Shown here: one piece after another, positions 14,706-22,390 of the stretch
Position numbering within the stretch: the stretch's first letter is position 1
Layout of the letters: each line of letters starts with the position of its first letter
Virus record (IMG/VR): IMGVR_UViG_3300049811_000255
Coordinates: 1-25,833 of that record
Source of the DNA: a virus
Reading direction: 5' to 3' (one strand)
Length of the DNA stretch: 25,833 bases
The notes under the pieces: generated by a model
Database searches by the model: none
Told to the model about the DNA's origin: nothing
Seen by the model: only the letters and a program-made list of their open reading frames with translations
Program-made: the position numbers and the translations under genes

Positions 14706-15857
14706 TCAGCCCAGCAGCAGGGCGATGTGTTCCGGCTTGATGGCCGCCACGCCCCATGCTGCGCTGATCTCCCATTGCATCTGGCGGTACTGCGGATACA
14801 TCGCCACCTCGAACGAGATCCCGGAGCGCGGGTCGGTGATCGTGGTCCGGTCGATCGCCACGTCGCCCGACTCCGGCAGCGAGGGCAGCCGGGTCGCCAG
14901 CACGATGGCCGTGCGCGCGAAGCCCATGCTGCGCCGGGTGCTGGCCAGGCGGGTGATGTTGGTCGCGCTGGCCGGGATCGCTTGGCGCAGGCCGGGCGCT
15001 GCCAGCGTGATCGTGCCGCCGTTGCTGACGTCGGTGTCACCGGACACGACCACGTACTGGTTGCTGTCGCCAGCGAAGGTGATCACGTCACCGGCCAGGA
15101 TCGTGCCGGTACCGGCCGAGGCCAGCGTGATGACCGTGGCGCCGACGGCGTACCCGGCGTTGTTGGTCGTGGCGCTGGCCGCGGTGCCGGCGGTGTGCGT
15201 GCGCACCTGGCCGGACTCGCGGATCATCATGCCGCTGTGGTCGAGCAGGACGCCCTGGCGCAGCATGCTCATGTCGCCGGCCACGTCCTGGCGCGACTGC
15301 ATGCCGCGCAGGTTGGCGCCCGCCGCGGTGTCCAGCACCAGCTGCATGTCGGTCAGCGGCGCGCCGTTGTCGGACAGCACGCGGCGGACGTTGGCGGCGT
15401 CCATGAAGTTGCCAGCCGTGCCGAAAGGCGTGCTCCCGGCCGAGCCGATGGCGCGCGAGGCGTTGATGTGCAGGGCGGCCAGGTCGCCCTCCATCTCGTT
15501 GACCAGCGTCCGCATGGCCTGTGCGATCTGGTTGACGCGGACGTTGCCCACCCCCACGCCGGTGCCGGCCTGGCGCTCCTGCTCACCCGTCCAGCGGATG
15601 GGCACGCGGCGGGCCTTGGAGATGGTGATGGCGACGTTGCCGATGGTCTGGTCGCCGTCGTTGGGCGGCGTCACGCCGGGCGTGATGTCGGTGGCCACGG
15701 CGGCCGGCGCGACGGGGCTGCGCACCTGCTGGTTGATGGCGCCGCGCGCGGCTTGCGGGTCGAGCGTGACGGCAGGGATGAAGCCGACCAGCTCGCGGCT
15801 GACGACGTCAAGGCCGGCGTAGAGGTCGGGGATCAGGCCGGTCAGGGTGGTGGACAT
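14706..15857 (-). CDS. Major capsid protein, P22-coat type
   Basis: This 383-residue protein has the P22 coat family pattern. The N-terminus (GLIPDLYAGLDVVSRELVGFIPAVTLDPQAAR) is followed by DGDQTIGNVAITISKARRVPIRWTGEQER, the E-loop region. A helix reads VNQIAQAMRTLVNEMEGDLAALHI, and TDMQLVLDTAAGANLRGMQ follows. A Gly/Thr-rich beta insertion (about 223-290) corresponds to the P22 I-domain. It folds as HK97-type coat and forms the icosahedral shell. AGGAG lies upstream of the ATG. It follows the scaffold gene directly, as in P22, and is the best marker that this siphophage uses a P22-like head. Confidence 0.85.
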   Translation of the reverse strand: MSTTLTGLIPDLYAGLDVVSRELVGFIPAVTLDPQAARGAINQQVRSPVAPAAVATDITPGVTPPNDGDQTIGNVAITISKARRVPIRWTGEQERQAGTGVGVGNVRVNQIAQAMRTLVNEMEGDLAALHINASRAIGSAGSTPFGTAGNFMDAANVRRVLSDNGAPLTDMQLVLDTAAGANLRGMQSRQDVAGDMSMLRQGVLLDHSGMMIRESGQVRTHTAGTAASATTNNAGYAVGATVITLASAGTGTILAGDVITFAGDSNQYVVVSGDTDVSNGGTITLAAPGLRQAIPASATNITRLASTRRSMGFARTAIVLATRLPSLPESGDVAIDRTTITDPRSGISFEVAMYPQYRQMQWEISAAWGVAAIKPEHIALLLG

Positions 15858-15882
15858 GGTGTAGCTCCTGGAGGTTTGGGGG

Positions 15883-16560
15883 TCAGGTCAGTTGCACGCC
15901 GGCCTTGGCCTGCTCCACCCGCTGCGCGGGCGGCAGGGCCTCGAACTCGGCCCGGGTCATGGTCTTGGTCGCACCGGCGCCGCTTCCCGCGTTGCCCTGG
16001 CGCACCCCGGCACCTCCCGTGCCCTGGGGCTTGAGCAGCTCCGGTCGCGTCTTGGCGATCGTGGCCACTCCGTCCTTCAGCGGGATCAGCTTCCCGCCGT
16101 CGTCCTTGAACAGCAGTTCTTCGCCCTCCCACGCCAGCCGCTGGCTGACGTAGGTCTCGACGATGTCGCGGGCGATGAACTCGTGCCCTCCCATCGCGTC
16201 GGCGATGGCCGCGCGCTGCAGGCTGGTGCGGTGCAGCGTGGTGGCCTTCTCCGCCGTCTGCCGCGCCTCGTCGCGCTCGCGCTCGGCGCGCTTGATGCGC
16301 GCTTCCAGCTGGCGCAGCGCCTCTGCCTGGCCCTTGCCGTCGGGCAAGGAGTCCAGTTCGTCGGCACTCTCGACGCCGAGCTTCTCCAGAGCGCGCGCAG
16401 CGGTGGCTCGCGCGGCCTCGAGTTCGGCCTTCAGCCCCTTGCGGCCCTGGATCGATTCCTGGCGCGCAGCGTCACGCTGGCCGGTCAGGTCTGCGATGTG
16501 GGCTTGCAGCTCGGCCAGCGTCTCGCCGTCGAGCTTGTCCTTGAGCTTGTCGAGGTTCAT
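15883..16560 (-). CDS. Capsid scaffolding protein
   Basis: This 225-residue, highly charged protein has a coiled coil across residues about 3-115 (MNLDKLKDKLDGETLAELQAHI..., ALRQLEARIKRAERERDEARQTAEK). Next comes a compact segment (ADAMGGHEFIARDIVETYVSQRLAWEG...) and a Gly/Ala linker with a helical end (MTRAEFEALPPAQRVEQAKAG). This is the typical layout of phage scaffolds encoded before a coat gene; the C-terminal helix would bind the coat. The ATG at 16560 lacks a clear Shine-Dalgarno. An in-frame start at 16650 would add 30 Arg-rich residues and is less likely. It is the first gene of the minus-strand operon. Confidence 0.8.
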   Translation of the reverse strand: MNLDKLKDKLDGETLAELQAHIADLTGQRDAARQESIQGRKGLKAELEAARATAARALEKLGVESADELDSLPDGKGQAEALRQLEARIKRAERERDEARQTAEKATTLHRTSLQRAAIADAMGGHEFIARDIVETYVSQRLAWEGEELLFKDDGGKLIPLKDGVATIAKTRPELLKPQGTGGAGVRQGNAGSGAGATKTMTRAEFEALPPAQRVEQAKAGVQLT

Positions 16561-16685
16561 GCGGGTTGGTTCGCGGCGTCGCGCCGCGATGGGTGGACGG
16601 TGGGGGCAGCGTAGGCCCCGGCGGTTGCGGTCTGCGCACCCTTCGCGCACCAGACTCGGCGCCGACTCGGCCGCCCAGTCACGCC
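16561..16685. promoter_or_regulatory. Divergent intergenic region between scaffold and portal genes
   Basis: These 125 bp separate the minus-strand head/tail operon from the plus-strand portal operon, so promoters for one or both must lie here or inside the flanking genes. The only clear structure is a perfect inverted repeat at 16572-16588 (CGCGGCG, 3-base loop, CGCCGCG), 12 bp before the scaffold start. No convincing -35/-10 pair was seen, and neither flanking gene has a strong Shine-Dalgarno. Confidence 0.4.
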
Positions 16686-18110
16686 ATGCCCAATCTCAGC
16701 GCGCAGCGCTTTCGCTTCATCGCGCACGCCCTGCGCGGCGATGGGCCGTTCGCGCCTGTCGTGCTGGACGATGGCCAAGGGCGCGCGCAGCTCCTGGGCC
16801 GCAGCTACCTGGTGCGCTACCCGCGCGAGAGCCAGGCGAAGTACAACCGGCGCAACGAGTTGGCGTTCTACGCATCGCCGCTGGCCCGTGCGGCGTCGCG
16901 CTTCGTGGGCTACCTGTCGGCGCGGCCGCCATCGCGCGATCTGGGCAACGAGCTGTGCCAGCGCGTCGCAGAGGACACCGACGGCCGCGGCAACGCGCTG
17001 CAGGTGTTCCTGTCCGACTTTGCGGTCCAGGCCAAGGCGCGCGGCTCCATGCTGCTGCTGGTGGACATGCCGCAGGACTTGCCGGCGTCGCGCGAGCAGC
17101 AGGTGAGAGCCCGGGCTGTGCCGTACTGGAGCGCCATCGCGCCGGAGGACGTCAGCGACTACAAGGTCGGCGACGACGGCAAGTTCGACTTTGTCGAGTT
17201 CGCGGGCACCTGGGGCCCGGAGGCCAAGGCCTGCACTTGGCACTTTGACCGCCAGGGGTGGTGGGCGAAGGACAACACCAGCCGCATGCTGGCCAACGGC
17301 GCGCACCCGCTGGGCGAGTGCCCCGTGATCATCTTCACCGAGCGCGGCGAGTACCCGTGCTTCGGGCCGTTCGCCGCCATCGCCGACCTGGCGAAGCGTC
17401 AGTTCAACCTGGACAGCGAGCTGGACGAGATCCTGCGCGCGCAGACCTTCTCCCTGCTGCACCTGCCCGTGCCAGAGGGCAGCACCGACGAGCAGAAGCT
17501 GGCCGCGGCGCAGACCGCAGGCGAGACCATCGGCACGAACAACCTGCTGGTGCACAGCGGCGCAGCGCCGGGCTTCATCGCGCCTCCCAACGGGCCGGCC
17601 GAGATCTACCTCCAGCGGATCGAGCAGATCGAGCGGCGCATCGCCGAGGTAGGCCTGGACGTCGTCAGCGACAACCCGCAGGAGTCTGGCGTCGCGCGCC
17701 GGCTGCGCTTCGCGGCCATCAACGGCGAGTTGGCGCACTTCGCCGAGCGCATGGAAGGCCTGGAGCGCCGCGCATGGGACATGACGCGCCGCTGGCTGGG
17801 CCTGACCGCAGCGCCGACGGTGCAGTGGTCGCGCGACTTCAACCTGGCGGACGTGGCGGCCGAGCTGGCCGTCCTGCGCGACATGCGCGACAACGGCATG
17901 CCGGACCAGGTGATCGTCGAGCAGGAGCGCCGCATCGTGGCCGTGCAGTTCGGCGGGCTGGATCAGCAGCGCCAGGACGAGATCGAGCAAGCACTGGCCG
18001 AGCGGTTGCTGGAGCCCAGCAACCCCGACAACGTCGTGCCGCTGCGGCCGGACCCCAACGCGCCAGTGCGCGAGGCCATCGTGAGGGCCCTGGGCAATGC
18101 CGGCGCGTGA
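16686..18110 (+). CDS. Portal protein (DUF4055-like)
   Basis: This 474-residue protein has features of the DUF4055 portal group. [41 protein letters not shown] lies near residues 41-80, and [22 protein letters not shown] follows. Later come [37 protein letters not shown] and a C-terminal helical segment ([24 protein letters not shown]). The portal is the dodecameric ring for DNA entry and exit. The ATG at 16686 begins the homologous region. The gene starts the right-hand plus-strand operon, far from the terminase (3474) and MuF (4915) genes it must work with. The collagen-like gene overlaps its 3' end by 14 bp. Confidence 0.8.
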   Translation: MPNLSAQRFRFIAHALRGDGPFAPVVLDDGQGRAQLLGRSYLVRYPRESQAKYNRRNELAFYASPLARAASRFVGYLSARPPSRDLGNELCQRVAEDTDGRGNALQVFLSDFAVQAKARGSMLLLVDMPQDLPASREQQVRARAVPYWSAIAPEDVSDYKVGDDGKFDFVEFAGTWGPEAKACTWHFDRQGWWAKDNTSRMLANGAHPLGECPVIIFTERGEYPCFGPFAAIADLAKRQFNLDSELDEILRAQTFSLLHLPVPEGSTDEQKLAAAQTAGETIGTNNLLVHSGAAPGFIAPPNGPAEIYLQRIEQIERRIAEVGLDVVSDNPQESGVARRLRFAAINGELAHFAERMEGLERRAWDMTRRWLGLTAAPTVQWSRDFNLADVAAELAVLRDMRDNGMPDQVIVEQERRIVAVQFGGLDQQRQDEIEQALAERLLEPSNPDNVVPLRPDPNAPVREAIVRALGNAGA

Positions 18111-18633
18111 CGACACCGACGCACTCGCTGCCGCTGCCCTGGCCGCGGAGGCGCTGCGCATCGCTCGCCAGGCGGTGGCGCGCGCAATGCTGCGCGGCCC
18201 CGAGGGCCCGCGCGGGCCGCAGGGCAAGCGCGGCGAGATCGGACCCGTTGGGCCCCAGGGCGAGCGCGGCCCGCAGGGCGAGCCCGGGCGCGACGGCCAG
18301 GATGGCCGCGACGGGCCGCAGGGCGCCGCAGGCCGCGACGGCGAGCGTGGGCCGCAGGGTGAGGCGGGGCCAGCCGGCGAGCGTGGCCCTGTAGGGCCCG
18401 AAGGCCCCCGCGGGCCGCGCGGCACCAAGGGCGACCCGGGCCAGGACGGGCGCGACGCCATGACGCTGGCCCCAGCGCGCGTGACCTTCGAGCGCGACAG
18501 CCAGGGGCGCGCGACGCTGCTGGTGGTGACGCCCATCGGCGGCGGCGACGTGCTGCGCATCGCGCCGGTGCGAGACGAGCAGAGCGGCCAGCTCGTGGCC
18601 GCAGACATCAGCCTGCAGCGCGCCGCGCTGTGA
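18097..18633 (+). CDS. Collagen-like structural protein
   Basis: This 178-residue protein has an Ala-rich helical N-terminus (1-33). Then come 29 uninterrupted Gly-X-Y triplets (residues 34-120, rich in GPQ, GER, GRD), and a beta-rich C-terminal domain ([25 protein letters not shown]...). Phage collagen-like proteins form trimeric triple helices in tail fibres or head fibres; the C-terminal domain may be the trimerising or binding part. It overlaps the portal gene by 14 bp, so it is co-translated with a head gene. That favours a head fibre or connector-attached fibre, but a tail fibre cannot be ruled out. Triplet runs are prone to length change by recombination. Confidence 0.85.
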   Translation: MPARDDTDALAAAALAAEALRIARQAVARAMLRGPEGPRGPQGKRGEIGPVGPQGERGPQGEPGRDGQDGRDGPQGAAGRDGERGPQGEAGPAGERGPVGPEGPRGPRGTKGDPGQDGRDAMTLAPARVTFERDSQGRATLLVVTPIGGGDVLRIAPVRDEQSGQLVAADISLQRAAL

Positions 18634-18649
18634 TCAGGAGCAGCAGACC

Positions 18650-19147
18650 ATGCCCGTGACCATCCAGTGGCGCCTCTCAGGCGGCAGCAGCAACACCGAC
18701 CCCAACGCCGCCCTCGGCGGCGCCATGTCGTCGACCGCAGTGAGCGCCACGGAGATGAACAACATCTTCGACGATGCGACCTCCGCCGAGGCCTCTGCGG
18801 GGCGCACGGAGTACCGCTGCCTGTACGTCCGCAACGGCGGGGACCAGACCGCATTCGGCGTGCGGCTGTGGGTCAGCTCCGACACCACAAGCGCCACCAC
18901 GTCCATCGCGCTGGCGCTGGGCGAGGAGGGCAAGGGCGGCACGGCCGAGACCGTGGCGAACGAGGCCACCGCCCCCAGCGGCGAGACGTTCAGCAGCCCC
19001 AGCAGCGCCGGTGCCGGCTTGTCGCTGGGCGACATGGCCGCAGGCGAGCACTTCCCGATCTGGCTGCGGCGCACGGTCAACGCCAGCACATCGTCGGCGT
19101 CCAGCGACCCGTTCGCGATCCGGGTCGACTACGACTTCGTGCCCTGA
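18650..19147 (+). CDS. Putative structural protein (decoration or tail)
   Basis: This 165-residue protein starts after CAGGAG and is rich in Ser, Thr and Ala. It begins MPVTIQWRLSGGSSNTDPNAALGG, then AVSATEMNNIFDDATSAEASAGRTEYRCLYVRN, and ends IWLRRTVNASTSSASSDPFAIRVDYDF. The pattern 'GR.EYRCLYV.N........V.LW......' is seen in virion proteins of GC-rich siphophages. Beta structure dominates. It sits between the collagen-like and papain-fold genes, so a virion surface role is likely. I cannot name the specific function. Confidence 0.6.
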   Translation: MPVTIQWRLSGGSSNTDPNAALGGAMSSTAVSATEMNNIFDDATSAEASAGRTEYRCLYVRNGGDQTAFGVRLWVSSDTTSATTSIALALGEEGKGGTAETVANEATAPSGETFSSPSSAGAGLSLGDMAAGEHFPIWLRRTVNASTSSASSDPFAIRVDYDFVP

Positions 19148-19160
19148 CTGAGGACCGACC

Positions 19161-19640
19161 ATGCCCGGCCCGATTCGCTTCCTGCTGTCGCGCAGCCGCA
19201 GCCTGGGCGCTGCGGCCATCCGCGCCATGCCGCCCGTCGGCCAGTGGTCGCACGTCGGACTCATCACCGAGGGCGGCGGCGAAGTCATTGAGGCGCGAGC
19301 GTTCAAGGGCGTCGTTGTCACGCCGCTGTCGGATGCGATGGAGCGGGCGAGCCATTGGGCCATCGTCGATTTGCGCTGCCCGCGACCCGAAGACGCGCAC
19401 GCATGGGCGCGCAGCACCATCGGCGCCGGGTATGACTGGGGCGGGGTGTTCGGCATTCCCTTCAGGCAGCGTTCGTGGGAAGACGAGGGCCGGTGGTACT
19501 GCACTGAGTGGGCGGCGATGGCAGCACGCAAGGGCGGCAATCCAATCTGGAAAGTGCCGCAGCCGCACGGCCTGACGGTGAACCACTTGTTCAGTCTGCT
19601 GTTGGCCGCTGACGGCAAGATCACCGCGGAGAGGACATGA
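19161..19640 (+). CDS. YiiX/NlpC-P60-like papain-fold protein
   Basis: This 159-residue protein has the permuted papain-fold signature of YiiX and related phage proteins. WSHVGLI gives H31, VIEA gives E44, and RWYCTEW gives C114 with E116. GAGYDWGGVFGIPFR in between is also typical. Such enzymes are cysteine peptidases or amidases; in phages they may cut cell-wall peptides during entry or lysis. The likely catalytic residues are all present. It sits among virion genes (collagen-like, fibre), which favours a virion-associated enzyme, though a lysis role is possible as the endolysin is 2.7 kb downstream. It overlaps the next gene by ATGA. Confidence 0.75.
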   Translation: MPGPIRFLLSRSRSLGAAAIRAMPPVGQWSHVGLITEGGGEVIEARAFKGVVVTPLSDAMERASHWAIVDLRCPRPEDAHAWARSTIGAGYDWGGVFGIPFRQRSWEDEGRWYCTEWAAMAARKGGNPIWKVPQPHGLTVNHLFSLLLAADGKITAERT

Positions 19641-20707
19641 GCGTCTATCGCAACAACGTCGCCGTCACGGTATCGGGCACGCCCGGCACCGGCAACATCA
19701 CGCAGGGCTCTGCGCTGGCCGGCGCGCAGTCGCTGACGACCGCCTACGGCGCCGGGACGTGGAGCGTGGACATCGACGCACGCGGCACTGGCGTGTGGAC
19801 CGTCGAGCGCGACTGCTCACTCAACGGGGCGACAGGCGTCATCACGCGCGGCACCGTCGAGGACGGCAGCAGCGGCCCTGGTGTGCGGGTGTCGCTCCCT
19901 GCGGATACGGTGGTGCGGGTGGCAGTGCCTGCCGATGTCGTCAATGCGCTCGACAACTTCCTCGGCGCGTGGGGCGTTCTGTCCGGCGAGAACGCCATCA
20001 CCGGCACGGCCACGGCGCTTATCGGCCGACTCAATGTGTGCAGCGGCACGACGAGCGACTACACCGTGACGCTGCCGGCTGTGTCGGGCAACGCGGGGCG
20101 GTACATCGGGTTCATCATGGCCGCTGGGCTGACCCGGCGTGTGACGCTCGACGGAAACGGCAGCGAGACGATCGACGGCGCGCTGACCCGGGTGATGTGG
20201 GCGCGGGAAGCCGCGTTGTTGTACTGCGATGGCACGACGTGGACGAAGGTGGCGGGGCGCCCGCGGCCAATGATGGCGTCGATGATCCATGCGTCCGGCC
20301 CGCAAAGCATTGCGCATCTTACGCCCACGAAAATTTTGGTCAACTCCGCCATCCTGAATAACACCGGGGCGATGGTGAATGTCGCCAATAGGCGAATTGA
20401 TATTCTGCGGCGGTCAATGTACCGCTGTGTCGGGTTTTCGGTCATTGAGCTAGGGGCTACAGCTGTCCGCGCGTTGTCGCAGGTCTACGCAACGGTCAAC
20501 GGGTCAAGCATCCAGCAGCGCGCGGCCTCAGAGTCGTATGGGGTAAGTGGCTCTTACCCGACAGTGCCGGCTGTTGCGGAGCTGGAGCTTTGGCCGGGCG
20601 ATTTTGTAGAAGTCTGGGGATTCCATACCGCGGGCTCATCGCAGCCTTTGTTTGTCGGCAACCCCGGCGGCTCGCAAATCATGGTGACGGAGATGCCCGA
20701 ATGGTGA
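19637..20707 (+). CDS. Putative tail fibre / receptor-binding protein
   Basis: This 356-residue protein has an N-terminal segment common to phage fibres (NNVAVTVSGTPGTGNITQGSALAGAQS..., WSVERDCSLNGATGVITRGTVEDGSS...). Its middle domain (YTVTLPAVSGNAGRYIGFIMAAG...VTLDGNGSETIDG) resembles fibre shaft domains, and the C-terminal 140 residues form a beta domain (SMYRCVGFSVIELGATAVRALSQVYATVNG..., LELWPGDFVEVWGFHTAG) like C1q/TNF-type tips. DNA for that last domain (about 20290-20700) is visibly less GC-rich than its surroundings, consistent with exchange of the host-binding part. The ATG overlaps the upstream stop (ATGA). A DUF4376-like gene follows directly, as is common after fibre genes. Confidence 0.7.
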   Translation: MSVYRNNVAVTVSGTPGTGNITQGSALAGAQSLTTAYGAGTWSVDIDARGTGVWTVERDCSLNGATGVITRGTVEDGSSGPGVRVSLPADTVVRVAVPADVVNALDNFLGAWGVLSGENAITGTATALIGRLNVCSGTTSDYTVTLPAVSGNAGRYIGFIMAAGLTRRVTLDGNGSETIDGALTRVMWAREAALLYCDGTTWTKVAGRPRPMMASMIHASGPQSIAHLTPTKILVNSAILNNTGAMVNVANRRIDILRRSMYRCVGFSVIELGATAVRALSQVYATVNGSSIQQRAASESYGVSGSYPTVPAVAELELWPGDFVEVWGFHTAGSSQPLFVGNPGGSQIMVTEMPEW

Positions 20708-21273
20708 CCCTATCCGCGGTGTTGCAGTGCCTTTACCCGGGGATCGTCATCGGGATTCGGTCAATTGATCCAAGGGTGGATTGCGAACTGGCAAACGACG
20801 GCAGCGGCGACCGGTTGGTGTCGTGGCACCGCCCTGAACCCCAACCCACCCCCGCCGAGATTGAAGCCGCGCGCAAGCCGGCCGCGCTGGCGCTGGTGAC
20901 GGAGCGTATCCGCGCCGAGCGACTGCGCCGGCAGACCGAGCTGGGCTTCCCGGTCACGCTACCGGGCGTGGGCGCGGTGCGATTCCACTCCGACTCCCAC
21001 AGCCGGAGCCAGCACGCCGGTCTGTACGCCACGGCGCAACTGATGCTCATGCAGGGCGCCACGCAGACCACGCCGATCGGCAACCCTCAGGTGCAGTGGC
21101 GCACGATGGGCGGCGTGATGGTGCCTCTGACAGTGGGCGTGCTGCTGGCGCTGCTGCAGGCGTCGCTGGCGCACGAGGCGGCGGTGCATGCGGCGGCCGA
21201 CGCCCACATCGCCGCCGCCGCGCTGCTGGACGATCCGCTCGCCTACGACTACAGCACGGGCTGGCCGGAGTAA
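20701..21273 (+). CDS. DUF4376-like fibre-associated protein
   Basis: This 190-residue protein contains the DUF4376 pattern in its second half. VTERIRAERLRRQTELGFPVTLPG is followed by VRFHSDSHSRSQHAGLYATAQL and a helical end (LLALLQASLAHEAAVHAAADAHIAA). DUF4376 domains occur in phage tail-fibre assembly or fibre C-terminal proteins. The ATG at 20701 has GGAG upstream and overlaps the fibre gene by 7 bp; GTG at 20704 is a possible alternative. The first 40 residues, encoded by less GC-rich DNA like the end of the fibre gene, may have been exchanged together with that fibre tip. Confidence 0.7.
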   Translation: MVTLSAVLQCLYPGIVIGIRSIDPRVDCELANDGSGDRLVSWHRPEPQPTPAEIEAARKPAALALVTERIRAERLRRQTELGFPVTLPGVGAVRFHSDSHSRSQHAGLYATAQLMLMQGATQTTPIGNPQVQWRTMGGVMVPLTVGVLLALLQASLAHEAAVHAAADAHIAAAALLDDPLAYDYSTGWPE

Positions 21274-21276
21274 GCA

Positions 21277-21906
21277 GTGCTTCCGCTGAGGCTGCCATAC
21301 CCGTTTGCGCCGGAGTCGCCGGCGCTCGCGCAGGGCAGCGCTACGCTCAGCAGCACCTACGCGATCCGCTCAGCCGGCTTCGCAACGCGCAGCGGCACCT
21401 ATGCCGTGCGGGCCGCTGGCAGCGCTTCGCGCTCCAGCACCTACGCCATCCGGCAGGCCGGATTCGCCGCGTTGTCGGGCGCCTATGCCATCGGCGCGGC
21501 GATGTCGGCCGGCAGCTCGGCGCTCGCCGGCACCTACGCGATCAGGGCCGCGGGCAGCGCAACGCGCACTTCCAGCTACGCGATCCGCGGCGCGCAGTGG
21601 GCGGCGCTGTCCAGCGCGTTCGCCATCCGCGCCGCCGGCTCTGCCGTGCTGCCGTCGACCTACCAGATCGCAGGCGACGGCTCCGGCGCGACGGCGGGGC
21701 AGATCTGGAGCTATGTCCTGAGCAACGGCAAGACGGCGGGGCAGACCCTCGTCGAGGCGCACGCTTGGCTGTCTGAGCTGCACCTGATCCACGGCCTGCG
21801 CGCCGGGTCGCCGCTACAGGTGACGGAGACGGCCCGGGTGGCCGGCCACATCGCCCAGGCGCTGCGCGAGGCGCAGGGCACCGTCACCGTGGAGCGCCAG
21901 CCGTGA
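21277..21906 (+). CDS. 14-residue-repeat virion-type protein
   Basis: This 209-residue protein starts at GTG 21277. Residues 27-133 hold about eight copies of a 14-residue repeat of the form (T/S/A)YAIRxAGxAxxSS, one of them extended to 17. GF and GS alternate in the first copies, hinting at a 28-residue superrepeat. The C-terminal part (GATAGQIWSYVLSNGKTAGQTLVEAHAWLSELHLIHGLR) is the segment often found at the ends of phage structural proteins, with LHLIHGL typical. Strand-turn repeats of this length usually build an elongated beta structure. It lies between fibre-associated and lysis genes. I infer a virion surface protein; no family is named. Confidence 0.65.
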   Translation: MLPLRLPYPFAPESPALAQGSATLSSTYAIRSAGFATRSGTYAVRAAGSASRSSTYAIRQAGFAALSGAYAIGAAMSAGSSALAGTYAIRAAGSATRTSSYAIRGAQWAALSSAFAIRAAGSAVLPSTYQIAGDGSGATAGQIWSYVLSNGKTAGQTLVEAHAWLSELHLIHGLRAGSPLQVTETARVAGHIAQALREAQGTVTVERQP

Positions 21907-22145
21907 GCCTGCCCCCGCGCCAAGTCGCCACCCAGGGCATCGCGCCGCGCCGCGGGCCGCGCGTGCTGGCCGTGCAAGGCCTGTGGCCGCAGCCGCTGGG
22001 TGTGGCCAGCCGCGGCCGCCAGCGGGTGGTCGTGCCAGCGGAACTGACCGCGGCAGAGGAAGACGAAACGCTGCTGTTGATCGCCGCCGCCGCCGCCGCC
22101 GGCCTCGGCGTGCTGCAGCCCGAAACGGAGGGAATTGAGCCGTGA
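21903..22145 (+). CDS. Small hypothetical protein before the lysis genes
   Basis: This 80-residue protein starts at GTG 21903 (GTGA overlap) and ends overlapping the next start by GTGA. It is Arg- and Val-rich at first (RRGPRVLAVQGLWPQ, RGRQRVVVPAELTAAEED) and has an Ala-rich hydrophobic stretch (LLLIAAAAAAGLGVL, about 57-71) that could be a weak membrane helix. I do not recognise a family. Its place in the overlapping chain suggests it is translated with its neighbours. Confidence 0.55.
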   Translation: MSLPPRQVATQGIAPRRGPRVLAVQGLWPQPLGVASRGRQRVVVPAELTAAEEDETLLLIAAAAAAGLGVLQPETEGIEP

Positions 22146-22390
22146 ACGACCAATCTGAAATCGGCGTCCTGGAGCTGGTCGCCAGCGCGGTGCTGGGCGC
22201 CATCGTGTGGCTGATCGCGCGCGCCACGGGCGCGCACCTGGACAGCATGCGCGAGCTGGGCACCAAGCTGGAGGATCTCAGAGCCGAGGTGGTCGCCCTG
22301 CGCTCGGAGCTGCGCAGCGTCAGCGAGCGCCAGAGCGCGACCGAGCGCCGGGTGGAGCGTCTGGAGCAAGAGGAGCGCGCGCGCCCATGA
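22142..22390 (+). CDS. Small membrane protein with coiled coil (lysis module)
   Basis: This 82-residue protein starts at GTG 22142. A single membrane helix (VLELVASAVLGAIVWLIAR, about 9-27) is followed by a charged coiled coil (LDSMRELGTKLEDLRAEVVALRSELRSVSERQSATERRVERLEQEE). The layout, one N-terminal anchor plus a coiled coil, fits an inner-membrane spanin or a small holin-like protein, and the gene overlaps the endolysin start by ATGA. No lipobox partner was seen, so the spanin idea is weak. Confidence 0.6.
   Translation: MNDQSEIGVLELVASAVLGAIVWLIARATGAHLDSMRELGTKLEDLRAEVVALRSELRSVSERQSATERRVERLEQEERARP

Noticed and set aside
14380-15822. Plus-strand 480-codon open frame opposite the coat gene
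   Set aside because: Shadow of the coat gene; the minus strand reads as a P22-type coat protein with a good ribosome binding site.
16557-18854. Minus-strand 765-codon open frame opposite the portal and collagen-like genes
   Set aside because: It is Arg/Pro/Ala-rich shadow sequence from GC-rich codons; the plus strand carries the recognisable portal and Gly-X-Y protein.
22142-22390. Rz/Rz1 spanin pair
   Set aside because: The membrane plus coiled-coil layout fits an inner spanin, but no lipoprotein partner with a lipobox was seen in another frame.
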